From assembly GCA_947302535.1 (NCBI GenBank), contig CAMYVX010000001.1, positions 1 through 64,000 on the forward strand: a stretch of DNA of 64,000 nt. Direction: 5' to 3'. Below, in pieces: positions 7,553-14,660 of the stretch. This DNA comes from an uncultured Caryophanales bacterium. GTDB taxonomy: Bacteria; Bacillota_I; Bacilli_A; RFN20; CAG-826. Made by a program: the position numbers and the translations under genes. Numbering within the stretch: position 1 is the first letter of the stretch; the number at the start of each line of letters is the position of its first letter. The notes under the pieces are model-generated. The model saw only the letters and a list, made by a program, of their open reading frames with translations. It was not told the DNA's origin and did not search any database.

Positions 7553-9151
7553 ATGAAGATGAAAGAAAAATGCATTTTAATAGATATAAAAAATAAGGAC
7601 ACCACCGCTCTAAACAAAGAGGTAATGAATTTAGCTATAGATTCATTTTTGGAAGATAACCCTAAAAATAACATCAACGAAATCATATATGGTGATAGTT
7701 TTTCAAAAGTTTTTCTAGAAATCTTAAACAATGATACGACTAATGTTAAAAACAAAGACTTGTTATATGATATTTTAGAAAAAATATATGACCACTGGAG
7801 ATCGATAAAACGTTACATAATATCAGATCAAAATAATCCAAGGTTTGAAGAGTTGGATTTCTTGACTCTATTTGATAAATTCACTGAAGCATTGCTGGGA
7901 AAATATAGAGAATTATGCTTTAAGCTTACCGGAAAGAAATTCACCGTTTATAGACAGCTCCCGGCTTTTGCAAACGCATTCTTATTAACAGATAGCAATT
8001 CAAATTATATTTATAAAGAATTAGAAAGCGCGAAAGTAATTACAAAGATTGCTTTTAGAACGCCTTTTGTTTCTTATTCTGCATCCAACAAAAGGACCGG
8101 CATCTTCGAAATAATTAATGCCAATCCAATTGATGGATTAAATCTTTCTAATAAGAAATGGTTTTTAATACCAATTTTATGTGGCAAAAGCAGAATTCAT
8201 GTGTGCATTTCAGAAAGATATATTTCGTTAGGTGTTTCCTTATCAAATTTATTTCAGTTTGATGATGATTATAAAAACTCAAAACCAGATGGAATAATTC
8301 TTTTCGGATCCAACACAATTGACGGAATCTATTATGACAGAGAAAAAGATATTTATATCGGCTCTTTGAAAGAGCGGGATGAAATTGATTACTTTGGCTA
8401 TTTAAAGAAGATAATTCTAACAGTTCATAACATTAAAATGATAGAGAATGGCAAATTACCAATTCATGGTGCTGGAATATCAATAAAATTGAACGATATG
8501 ACAACAAAAAACGTGGTTATTGTAGGAGACTCTGGGGCAGGGAAAAGTGAAACAATTGAAGCTCTTCGCTTAATCGCAAAAGGCCAAATACAAGAAATCA
8601 CCACTATTTATGACGATATGGGTTATTTCGAAATTATTGATAATCAAATATATACATCAGGAACAGAAATTGGTGCGTTTGTTAGAACCGATGATTTAGA
8701 AAATGACTATGTTTATAAAGTGTTTGATAGAGCAATATTCTTAAACCCAAAAGGAAAAAATGCTCGATTGGTTTTACCTGTTTCTACATATAAAGAAGTA
8801 TCAAATAAATATCATGTTGATTATGTGTTTTACGCTAACAACTATAAGAATAGTAGAGAAAAAATTCATATTTTTAAACAAGTTGAAGATGCGTTGCTCG
8901 TATTTAAAGAAGGTAAACGATTTGCGTTAGGTACAACTGGAGAAAAAGGGTTGGTACAAACTTTCTTTGCAAATCCTTTTGGTCCAATTCAATTAGAAAA
9001 TACTACCAATTCACTATTAGAAACTTATTTTCAATTATTATTTAATAATAATATACCAATTGGCGAATTATTTACTGGATTAGGATTAGAAAATGGTAAA
9101 GACAATCCAAAATACGCAGCCCGACATCTGATTGAACTATTGATTAAATGA
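7553..9151 (+). CDS. PEP carboxykinase / HPr-kinase-like P-loop protein
   Basis: The 532-residue protein carries a kinase-1a type P loop, VGDSGAGKSET (about residues 322-332), preceded by PIHGAGISIKL and followed by TIYDDMGYF, matching the fold shared by HPr kinase and PEP carboxykinase (nucleotide-binding domain with the GxxGxGKS/T loop). Later FVRTDDLEN and AIFLNPKGKNARLVLPVS also recall PEPCK-like proteins. The N-terminal 130 residues are helical and not recognisable. Whether it is a PEP carboxykinase or a protein or small-molecule kinase cannot be decided. It is paired with the aminotransferase upstream and its 3' end overlaps the converging small gene by 15 bases. Confidence 0.6.
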   Translation: MKMKEKCILIDIKNKDTTALNKEVMNLAIDSFLEDNPKNNINEIIYGDSFSKVFLEILNNDTTNVKNKDLLYDILEKIYDHWRSIKRYIISDQNNPRFEELDFLTLFDKFTEALLGKYRELCFKLTGKKFTVYRQLPAFANAFLLTDSNSNYIYKELESAKVITKIAFRTPFVSYSASNKRTGIFEIINANPIDGLNLSNKKWFLIPILCGKSRIHVCISERYISLGVSLSNLFQFDDDYKNSKPDGIILFGSNTIDGIYYDREKDIYIGSLKERDEIDYFGYLKKIILTVHNIKMIENGKLPIHGAGISIKLNDMTTKNVVIVGDSGAGKSETIEALRLIAKGQIQEITTIYDDMGYFEIIDNQIYTSGTEIGAFVRTDDLENDYVYKVFDRAIFLNPKGKNARLVLPVSTYKEVSNKYHVDYVFYANNYKNSREKIHIFKQVEDALLVFKEGKRFALGTTGEKGLVQTFFANPFGPIQLENTTNSLLETYFQLLFNNNIPIGELFTGLGLENGKDNPKYAARHLIELLIK

Positions 9152-9316
9152 TTTGTTTACAAGTTCTTCCATGTTGTATTTATGAGTAACACCTCTTTCG
9201 ATTTTAATATAGTCGTCAATGGTTATCTCTCCTATGTTAAGAAGTTTTTCATAATACACCATAGTTACTATGTAGTTATGGAATCGCTCCACATATTGTT
9301 TATTTAGGTTTTCCAT
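9137..9316 (-). CDS. Small SHOCT-like protein
   Basis: A 59-residue frame preceded by a strong AGGAGG (minus-strand, 9326-9331) starts at ATG 9316. The middle reads YEKLLNIGEITIDDYIKIERGV, the short helix-turn-helix pattern (leucine, then G-x-I-T-xx-D/E-Y) of SHOCT domains. Such small proteins are common beside recombinases and conjugative or phage elements in Firmicutes. Its last codons overlap the end of the PEPCK-like gene on the other strand. Function unknown; it suggests a mobile-element remnant at this junction. Confidence 0.65.
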   Translation of the reverse strand: MENLNKQYVERFHNYIVTMVYYEKLLNIGEITIDDYIKIERGVTHKYNMEELVNKSFNQ

Positions 9317-9398
9317 ACACCTGATCCTCCTTGTATTTCCACTAATCGCTCTAAGTGAAAAATAATGGAAGAAAAAGGGTCAGTCAATTGGCTTATCA

Positions 9399-9590
9399 AT
9401 GTTAGTCGGAACACTAGGCATGATTTCTTCTGGTATTGTCTCGATAGTCACCAATGATGAATCGATAATTGTTCTTCCAATTTCGCTTTTGATTATTCCC
9501 TTGATAATTGCCATTGTTCTATCACTTTTATTCGTTAAAAAAATAACGGATCAATATTTGGATAATGAAATAAAAAACATCTCAAATTGA
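9399..9590 (+). pseudogene. Truncated membrane-protein fragment next to the IS3 element
   Basis: A 63-residue frame (MLVGTLGMISSGIVSIV...) has two hydrophobic segments joined by TNDES and ends in a basic/acidic tail. The frame stays open upstream without ATG back to 9366 (WKKKGQSIGLS), while a second frame starting ATGGAAGAAAAAGGG at 9365 runs into it, as if a base had been lost. The stop falls at the IS3 left end. It is best read as the damaged remainder of a small membrane protein. Confidence 0.4.
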
Positions 9591-9624
9591 ACTGGTCAAC
9601 GAAAAGTAGACAGTTCAAAAAAGC

Positions 9625-10431
9625 TCAATACCCCATGTCAGATTTAAACTGATGTGGGGTTTTGTATTGTAAACAGTACATTGGACGCTCATGATTGTAG
9701 TAATGAATGTATTCTTTTATCAAAGATAAAACATCATCGCATTTCTTCAAATTAAAATCGATGAATAGTTCGTCTTTGATCCATCCATTTAAAGATTCGT
9801 CTATCGGATTGTCTGTCGGAGTTCCCGCTCGAGACATTGAATGAATAATGTTATTATTAGTTAGAAGCTTATTAAAGGCTTCAGAAGAATAAACCGAACC
9901 TTGATCTGTGTGCAAAGTAGATAAGTTGGTTTGTTCTTTTTCTTTTATAAGACTAATAACTTGTTCTAATCCTTCGAAATAAGGTTTTATATCACCTTTT
10001 CGATCAGTTAATCCAAATCCCACAATTTCACGATTGAATGTATCGAAATATAATGTAAGTTCGTAATAGATTCCTTTGGAATAGAAGGCTGTCATATCAG
10101 AAACGATGATTTCTAATGGTTTAGATGCGTTCCAGTTATTCCATATGAGATTGTCGTAGATATAGCTACTTTCCCCAGGTTTCTTATATCGATAATGTTT
10201 TGATTCACACATTATCCCTGCATATTTCCTACATCTATAAACATATTCAGGTGACATGATTACTCCATGATGTTTCTTGATATAAGCCGCTAACCAACGA
10301 TAACCATGAGCTTTATGTTTTGATGATAGTTCTTTAATATATTCGACATCCTTCATTCTTTGGATATGCCTCGCTGAAGGATGGGCTTTACGATATTTCC
10401 ATTTGTAATAACCGCTTCGATTTATATCCAT
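9625..10431 (-). CDS. IS3-family transposase OrfB (DDE integrase core)
   Basis: OrfB carries the rve integrase core after an HTH_21 block (KDVEYIKELSSKHKAHGYRWL). The acidic triad is visible: D in IVSDMTAFYS, D in LHTDQGSVYS, and E in TDNPIDESLNGWIKDEL, with the Q-YNxxRP tail as YNHERPMYCLQYKTPHQF. The frame is open upstream of the ATG, back through RYYQRLEYEVLEELSKQYPVS, to the slippery site in OrfA, so the working enzyme is an OrfAB fusion of about 390 residues made by -1 frameshifting. Confidence 0.93.
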   Translation of the reverse strand: MDINRSGYYKWKYRKAHPSARHIQRMKDVEYIKELSSKHKAHGYRWLAAYIKKHHGVIMSPEYVYRCRKYAGIMCESKHYRYKKPGESSYIYDNLIWNNWNASKPLEIIVSDMTAFYSKGIYYELTLYFDTFNREIVGFGLTDRKGDIKPYFEGLEQVISLIKEKEQTNLSTLHTDQGSVYSSEAFNKLLTNNNIIHSMSRAGTPTDNPIDESLNGWIKDELFIDFNLKKCDDVLSLIKEYIHYYNHERPMYCLQYKTPHQFKSDMGY

Positions 10432-10475
10432 AACATTACAAAGTAATGAAACGGGATATTGTTTAGATAATTCTT

Positions 10476-10859
10476 CTAAGACTTCGTATTCAAGTCTTTG
10501 ATAGTAACGTATTCCTTTTTTGAACCAACTCCTTTCACTTGGTACCCTTTTTTTAATCTGGCTACCTCAATTTCTAACTTCATCACTTTTAATCGAAGTT
10601 CTTCTTCTTTGGTTTTGTTTTTCTTGTTTCTTAACCCTGCAAGATGATTAAACCCATGAGATTTTTTGCCTGTTTGGCTACGCAATCCATCGATACCAAA
10701 TTCTAGATATGCTTTTTTCCATTTCTTGAATGAAGAACCAGCGATTTCGTATTTGTCTGCAGTTTTTCGATAAGATGGGTGCTGGTCATTTAAGTATTCT
10801 AGAATAATCATCTCTTTCTCTTTTGGACTGCGCATTGTATTTTTCTTTTTTGTTCGCAT
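10476..10859 (-). CDS. IS3-family transposase OrfA (helix-turn-helix)
   Basis: OrfA (127 residues) holds the HTH that recognises the IS ends (KEMIILEYLNDQHPSYRKTADKYEIAGSSFKKWKKAYLEFG) and a leucine-rich coiled coil (EELRLKVMKLEIEVARLKK) that dimerises OrfA and OrfAB. Near its 3' end lies the AAAAAAG heptamer for -1 frameshifting. After the normal frame ends, the product is the short regulatory OrfA protein. Confidence 0.9.
   Translation of the reverse strand: MRTKKKNTMRSPKEKEMIILEYLNDQHPSYRKTADKYEIAGSSFKKWKKAYLEFGIDGLRSQTGKKSHGFNHLAGLRNKKNKTKEEELRLKVMKLEIEVARLKKGYQVKGVGSKKEYVTIKDLNTKS
10515..10521 (-). promoter_or_regulatory. Programmed -1 frameshift site of the IS3 element
   Basis: The minus strand reads A AAA AAG in the OrfA zero frame. 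Slipping one base back here continues as FKKGIRYYQRLEYEVL and enters OrfB without a stop. This heptamer is the usual one in IS3 elements. Confidence 0.8.
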
Positions 10860-11053
10860 TTAAAACCTCCTTTTGAATAGAATAGCAAAGAAAAAAGTGG
10901 ATGGGGCTTTTTTGCCCTTGTCCACTTTTATCCTAGCACTCCACTAGCGGGTCATTTTTTGTTGTCTGAGCCATCGTGCGAATGATGAGCGAGTTAAAAC
11001 CCCCAGATAGTCTGGGGTGGAGGTAAAACTTATAGTTTTGCCCAAAAGAAAAT

Positions 11054-11098
11054 CTCCTTACAATATTAATGCGGACCAACGCGTTAATATGAAAGGAG
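11054..11098 (+). promoter_or_regulatory. Hairpin hiding the IS200 tnpA ribosome binding site
   Basis: CTCCTT (from 11054) pairs with AAGGAG (to about 11098), and the arms continue through ATATTA/TAATAT and GCG/CGC. It masks the Shine-Dalgarno just before ATG 11103, a known way of limiting IS200 transposase translation. Confidence 0.7.
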
Positions 11099-11102
11099 AC
11101 AT

Positions 11103-11266
11103 ATGCCTCGAGACGAATTAAGTTTAGCACATACTGTATGGAACTGTAAGTACCATATCGTGTTTGCTCCAAAATAGCCGAATACATTAGGAATCAACTA
11201 AAGGAGGATGAAGCGGTTGTCCAAATGACAATCGACTTCGACGAAGACCCGTTTACGGGTAGCTAA
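11103..11266 (+). pseudogene. tnpA: IS200 transposase TnpA, internally deleted
   Basis: The frame from ATG 11103 reads MPRDELSLAHTVWNCKYHIVFAPK and then stops at 11175-11177. From 11177 in another frame the sequence gives AEYIRNQLKEDEAVVQ and PFTGS before TAA 11264-11266, which is the C-terminus of IS200 transposases. The catalytic HUH motif and the nucleophilic tyrosine region between them are missing, so the gene is dead. The junction falls at about 11172-11178. Confidence 0.85.
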
Positions 11267-11391
11267 GGACAAAAGCAAGCGGTGGTCCGCATTTCGCCCT
11301 TGATGGGGGCGGCTAGTAATAGAGGGCTAATATCTGCCCGACTATGAAAAACCACCGGATTGTCCGATGGATATTTATTTCTTTATAAAAA

Positions 11392-11414
11392 ATATCACGG
11401 TACAGTGATATAAT
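11392..11414 (+). promoter_or_regulatory. Promoter with palindromic operator of the DUF2442-HTH gene
   Basis: ATATCAC (11392-11398) and GTGATAT (11405-11411) form a perfect inverted repeat with a six-base centre. It overlaps an ideal extended -10 (TGATATAAT, 11406-11414). The gene encodes its own HTH, so autorepression is likely. Confidence 0.6.
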
Positions 11415-11463
11415 TATGTTGAGTTTTAGAAAGTATAAACATTTAAATAAGGAGATAATTGTT

Positions 11464-11892
11464 ATGTTTAACAAAGTTAAAAATGTTTACCCTCTAGATG
11501 ATTATAAATTGCTTGTCCAGTTTTGCGTTGGTGTTACAAAGATATATGATGTAAAACCATTATTTAAATGGAAAGATGTTTTCAAAACGTTAAAAGAAAA
11601 CGAATTATTCTATGCTGTTTATGTCGATGTAGGCGGATGTGGAATAGTGTGGAATGATTATGTTGATCTTTCTTGTGATGAACTATGGGAAAATGGAAAA
11701 GAAATAAAAACACCGTTTGATGGTTTGATGTCAATGAATGACGCTACTACGATTTGGGGATTAAATGAATCTACATTAAGAAAGGCCATATCATATGGAA
11801 AACTAAAAAACGGAATTGATGTATGTAAATATGGCAAACAATGGGTTGTTTCTATCGAAGCAATGAATAGGGAATATGGGCAACCACATTAA
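11464..11892 (+). CDS. DUF2442 protein with C-terminal helix-turn-helix
   Basis: The start at ATG 11464 follows AAGGAG (11448-11453); an in-frame ATG at 11416 lies in the promoter. Residues 1-80 match the DUF2442 pattern (KNVYPLDDYKLLVQFCVGVTKIYDVKPLF, then GCGIVWNDYVDLSCDELWENG). The last 60 residues look like an excisionase or antitoxin-type HTH (MSMNDATTIWGLNESTLRKAISYGKL...WVVSIEAMNREYG). DUF2442 proteins often occur in toxin-antitoxin-like settings, but no toxin partner is visible here. It sits between an IS200 relic and a structured RNA gene, in mobile surroundings. Confidence 0.75.
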   Translation: MFNKVKNVYPLDDYKLLVQFCVGVTKIYDVKPLFKWKDVFKTLKENELFYAVYVDVGGCGIVWNDYVDLSCDELWENGKEIKTPFDGLMSMNDATTIWGLNESTLRKAISYGKLKNGIDVCKYGKQWVVSIEAMNREYGQPH

Positions 11893-11925
11893 ACAAAAAA
11901 TAATGTTTAGAAATATCGAATAATC

Positions 11926-11954
11926 TTACAAAAGGATAGGAAGATGAATATAAT
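11926..11954 (+). promoter_or_regulatory. Promoter of the structured RNA
   Basis: TTACAA (11926-11931), 17 bases, TATAAT (11949-11954). The predicted start is near 11961, where the structured region begins. Confidence 0.55.
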
Positions 11955-11960
11955 ATAATT

Positions 11961-12162
11961 GTCAAAGGTGGAGATGTACGGTCACTACGGTAGCGCTACT
12001 GACTGTGATTCGTCAGCGTACGACCACGCCGCACCCTAGCCATAGGGTGGAATCGGGGATGCAGGTGGAAGGCTAATAGATGACCTCTAACGATTAAGTC
12101 GCTTTCCTTAATGAGGCTGTCCTGCTTGGCAAACAATTGATGACTCAGATGAGTCATTTTTT
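11961..12162 (+). ncRNA. Structured non-coding RNA, class not assigned
   Basis: This 200-base stretch has no open frame and is unusually GC-rich for the region. It holds nested complementary segments: GGTGG...CCACGCC and GTACG...CGTAC enclosing GTAGCGCTAC and CTGAC...GTCAG, then a perfect ACCCTA-GCCA-TAGGGT hairpin, then GCAGG...CCTGC enclosing CCTC...GAGG. It has its own promoter and ends in a terminator hairpin (12140-12162) with T6. Size and build suit an independent regulatory RNA. It lacks the motifs of RNase P RNA, tmRNA, SRP RNA and known riboswitches that I can recall. The raiA-type RNAs of Firmicutes (about 200 nt) are one candidate, unproven. Confidence 0.65.
12140..12162 (+). terminator. 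Terminator of the structured RNA
   Basis: ATGACT-CAGATG-AGTCAT forms a perfect stem, extendable by one pair on each side, followed by six T. Confidence 0.85.
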
Positions 12163-12171
12163 GTTGCTTAG

Positions 12172-12203
12172 AAAAAAAGGCACCTTCATTTTCGAAAGTG
12201 CCT
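12172..12203 (-). terminator. Terminator of the TetR/acyltransferase/GT8 operon
   Basis: On the minus strand AGGCAC-TTTC and GAAGGTGCCT pair around a short loop and are followed by seven T. Confidence 0.8.
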
Positions 12204-12224
12204 TTAAAGGGGGATTATAGAAAA

Positions 12225-13046
12225 CTAATATTCAGTTTTTCTTTTTAGATATTCATCTAAGACATCATCCCATTGATGATATTTATAGATTTTATGCATG
12301 CTCTCAATATCCCATTGTTTAATATTTGCCGTGTGGGGATAGGGGAACCAGAATAATCTTTTAGAAAAGTGTCTAACTACAGTCCATTTATGTAAGAACT
12401 TTTGGTCATTAAATCTTTGAGGGAGATGCTTTCTTTTTTTTGTGGATTTCACAATCGCGGTTTGATCAGCAAATATGAATTTTTTTCTTCTTAATTGGTT
12501 TCTCGCTTTTTCAAATAAACCAGTTTCTTTACATTTCTTCATGTTAAATAGAAGAACTCCAGCGTTTAAATAACCAGGATGATGTAAGAAAACGTATTTA
12601 CCATAATGGTCACACGCACCTGCATATTCGTATTTAGTGATATCTTGGTCATATAGCAACGCTATATCGCGGTTAAACATAATATCGCAGTCTAAATATA
12701 AAAGCTTATCAGGAATGTCTTCAATAAGGTCAGCGAGTAAACGAATAAGAGTGTAAGGAGAGCAATACGCCTTTTCGTTTGGGCAACCACCTAATTCACG
12801 AGTATAAATATCTTTAACATCAATGAGATGAACTTGGCTAGATTCATCATATTCTTTGACTAATTTCTCTAAGCATAATCTTTGAGCTTCGTTAATGGGT
12901 TCAAATTTCTTATTCATCTCAGTCATATCCATAGTGAATATGTATATATTTAAAGGAGTCTTTTCACTCCTTTTTAAAATGGATAATGTACCTGTAAGAA
13001 CACCATCAAAGACATTCTTTGAACCACAAAATAAGATGTTTTTCAT
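12225..13046 (-). CDS. Glycosyltransferase family 8 protein
   Basis: The GT8 signature is clear: an N-terminal ILFCGSKNVFDGVLTGTLSIL, the metal-binding DxD in LLYLDCDIMFNRD, and the conserved HHPGYLNAGVLLFNMK and FADQTAI blocks. GT8 retaining enzymes transfer glucose or galactose from UDP-sugars, often onto glycans or lipids. The start at ATG 13046 is preferred to the in-frame TTG at 13076; it lies just after the upstream stop with AAGG nearby. It shares an operon with a lysophospholipid acyltransferase-like protein, which hints at glycolipid synthesis. Confidence 0.85.
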   Translation of the reverse strand: MKNILFCGSKNVFDGVLTGTLSILKRSEKTPLNIYIFTMDMTEMNKKFEPINEAQRLCLEKLVKEYDESSQVHLIDVKDIYTRELGGCPNEKAYCSPYTLIRLLADLIEDIPDKLLYLDCDIMFNRDIALLYDQDITKYEYAGACDHYGKYVFLHHPGYLNAGVLLFNMKKCKETGLFEKARNQLRRKKFIFADQTAIVKSTKKRKHLPQRFNDQKFLHKWTVVRHFSKRLFWFPYPHTANIKQWDIESMHKIYKYHQWDDVLDEYLKRKTEY

Positions 13047-13047
13047 T

Positions 13048-13839
13048 TTATGAACTCGCCTTCTTTCTATATTCAATTAATTCCACTTCGTTAAATTCTG
13101 TTAATTCCACCATAGAGTTATAAACTTCATCTCTTAATTTCTTAATCGCATCTTTACTTGATAAAGAGGCATCAGGATAAAATGGTCCTCTAATGCGAGT
13201 AATGATTTGTACTTTATTGGGGTTCTTTCTTCTTTTATATGTATTAACAAAACAGTAAACTGGAACCTTTAAACTAACAGGGTAAGTAAAAGAGGTGTCC
13301 TTAAAGGGACGGATATGAGTGTAATAAGGCCATAGATGAGCTTCTGGATAAATAAAGATTGCGTTCTTTTTCTTAATGCGACGAGCAATCTCATTAGTAA
13401 AGTTTTCTCTAGCCCCAATTGTATCTGGAAGAGGAATGGCTCCTAGATAAGGAATAATCTTACCAAATCCAGGCATAGAAACATTGTTAGGATGAACAAT
13501 AACAGAAGATCTCTTTGGATGAGAGATATGGCAAGGCATAAAAGCATCCCCAATTATTTGAGTGTGATTGCCATATATAAAATAGCCAGTCTTCTTTCCC
13601 TTTTTAAGTAGTTTCTTTCCTTTAATTTTATGATGGAATTTTATTTTCAAATAAAACCAAGAAAGAGGAAGAGCGAAAAAGCGATATAAAAACGTAGAGA
13701 AGAATCTACCGAAAATAGTTTTAGGATGATAACGATACTTTTCATCAATCGTTTTCGCTTTAATTTCTGCGATTGAAAACTCGTCATTTAATTCATCTTC
13801 ATATTCAATGACATCAGGTAAACCTTTTATTTTTCCCAT
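13048..13839 (-). CDS. 1-acyl-glycerol-phosphate acyltransferase-like protein (PlsC family)
   Basis: The PlsC-type motifs are present: NHTQIIGDAF stands for the NH-xxxx-D acyltransferase motif, with one extra residue, and IYPEAHLWPYY replaces the FPEGT motif. These variants match a PlsC branch common in Firmicutes. It would acylate a lysophospholipid or related lipid at the inner membrane face. The start is uncertain. ATG 13839 lies beside a 9-bp inverted repeat (13840-13870). The longer frame to ATG 13944 adds a hydrophobic MSNLLCGLLLLFYF segment without a Shine-Dalgarno. Confidence 0.75.
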   Translation of the reverse strand: MGKIKGLPDVIEYEDELNDEFSIAEIKAKTIDEKYRYHPKTIFGRFFSTFLYRFFALPLSWFYLKIKFHHKIKGKKLLKKGKKTGYFIYGNHTQIIGDAFMPCHISHPKRSSVIVHPNNVSMPGFGKIIPYLGAIPLPDTIGARENFTNEIARRIKKKNAIFIYPEAHLWPYYTHIRPFKDTSFTYPVSLKVPVYCFVNTYKRRKNPNKVQIITRIRGPFYPDASLSSKDAIKKLRDEVYNSMVELTEFNEVELIEYRKKASS

Positions 13840-13870
13840 ACAGTATAACTTTACTACAAATTTATACTGT
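13840..13870. promoter_or_regulatory. Inverted repeat before the acyltransferase start
   Basis: ACAGTATAA (13840-13848) and TTATACTGT (13862-13870) are perfect 9-bp arms with 13 bases between. The same ATAA-N13-TTAT core with the same spacing occurs at the TetR start (14583-14611), so both may be sites for the local TetR protein. Confidence 0.5.
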
Positions 13871-13964
13871 CTTACTAATATTTTCTTTTTTGCTGGTCCA
13901 CTAAAATAGAATAATAAAAGCAACCCACATAATAGATTGCTCATTATTGATGTATATTTATGAA

Positions 13965-14588
13965 TTATTGGTTAATTTTGAAAAGTTTGCCTCTACCTAA
14001 AATGGTTTTGTCATAATATATCTTTGCATTGATATAATTTGCTATTTCTTCTGAGACATCATCTAAACTACATTTTAACTCTTCTCTTAGCCAAGAAACA
14101 TAAAGAAAACAAATGCCAGCAGTGCAAAAATTTATGGAAGCATAAACTTCCTCTTCAATCGAGGCAAATGGACTTCTCTTACTTTCTTTTTCTACTAGTT
14201 TGTTGGCGAGGTCTCTAGAAAAGCTAATTAAAAAATCAGGAGCGGTTCTCACTTTAGCCATCTTTTTATATAATTCCAAGTTTTCCATAATCTTTATATT
14301 AATCACTTCCTTAAAAAACTTCTTTGGATCACTGAAAAATACTTCTCCATCAAAATGAGTTAGTATTTCTTCAAGTCTTTTGTAAAAGTAATTATGAATT
14401 GTTTCAGGGATTTGCCATATGCCTTTATAGTGTCGGTAAAAAGTGGTGTGGTTAATATTGGCCTTACGACAAATCTCACTAATGGTAATCTCAGTGATTC
14501 TCTGCTTGATAAATATATCAAGAAAGGCATCAATGATACGATTATCCACCTCGCTATAGTTTTTGTTCCTATTTTCAATTGTTATCAT
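13965..14588 (-). CDS. TetR/AcrR-family transcriptional regulator
   Basis: The 207-residue protein has a TetR N-terminal HTH (NRIIDAFLDIFIKQRITEITISEICRKANINHTTFYRHYKG) with the TTFYRHY signature, then an all-helical C-terminal ligand and dimer domain with no recognisable subfamily. It heads the acyltransferase and GT8 operon (20-base gap to the next frame). Palindromes at 14583-14611 over its own start and at 13840-13870 before the acyltransferase suggest that it controls both itself and the operon, perhaps in response to a lipid or hydrophobic compound. Confidence 0.9.
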   Translation of the reverse strand: MITIENRNKNYSEVDNRIIDAFLDIFIKQRITEITISEICRKANINHTTFYRHYKGIWQIPETIHNYFYKRLEEILTHFDGEVFFSDPKKFFKEVINIKIMENLELYKKMAKVRTAPDFLISFSRDLANKLVEKESKRSPFASIEEEVYASINFCTAGICFLYVSWLREELKCSLDDVSEEIANYINAKIYYDKTILGRGKLFKINQ

Positions 14589-14611
14589 AATTTTTACCTA
14601 ACATTATGATA
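14583..14611. promoter_or_regulatory. Candidate TetR operator over the regulator start
   Basis: TATCATAA (14583-14590) and TTATGATA (14604-14611), 13 bases apart, cover the ATG at 14588 on the minus strand. Confidence 0.5.
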
Positions 14612-14630
14612 GTCCTTTAAATGATAATTT

Positions 14631-14647
14631 TGCAACAAACTGTTGCA
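14631..14647. promoter_or_regulatory. Palindrome TGCAACA-AAC-TGTTGCA
   Basis: A perfect inverted repeat with 7-bp arms lies between the divergent TetR and glnA genes. It differs from the N13 pair and may serve a different regulator. Confidence 0.5.
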
Positions 14648-14660
14648 TAAAAAGGCCCTA

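Larger units (their letters stand above)
9588..10943 (-). mobile_element. IS3-family insertion sequence, apparently complete
   Basis: The element has two overlapping transposase frames and imperfect terminal inverted repeats starting TG. The left end (from 9588) and the complement of the right end (to 10943) share TGnAnTGnT, then AAAAGT-GACA and CAAAAAAGC. The flanking bases (AAT left, CTA right) do not form an obvious target duplication, so the ends may be off by a few bases or the element may have recombined. DDE residues are intact, so it could be active. It sits directly beside an IS200 relic. Confidence 0.85.
10985..11375 (+). mobile_element. IS200-type element with internal deletion
   Basis: The ends look intact while the middle is lost. 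The left part has a CCCCAGA-TAG-TCTGGGG hairpin (11001-11017), the translation-blocking stem, and the first 24 codons of the Y1 transposase. The right part has the last 30 codons and the right-end hairpin CCACCGG-ATTGT-CCGATGG (11352-11370) followed by ATATTTATTT, as in IS200 right ends. The total is near 390 bp against about 700 bp for a full element. With both ends kept, it could still be moved by an intact TnpA from elsewhere, like a MITE. Exact ends are approximate. Confidence 0.7.

Noticed and set aside
10933-11187. 84-residue minus-strand frame at the IS200 relic
   Set aside because: It is the reverse of the IS200 leader and tnpA start, which explain the sequence.
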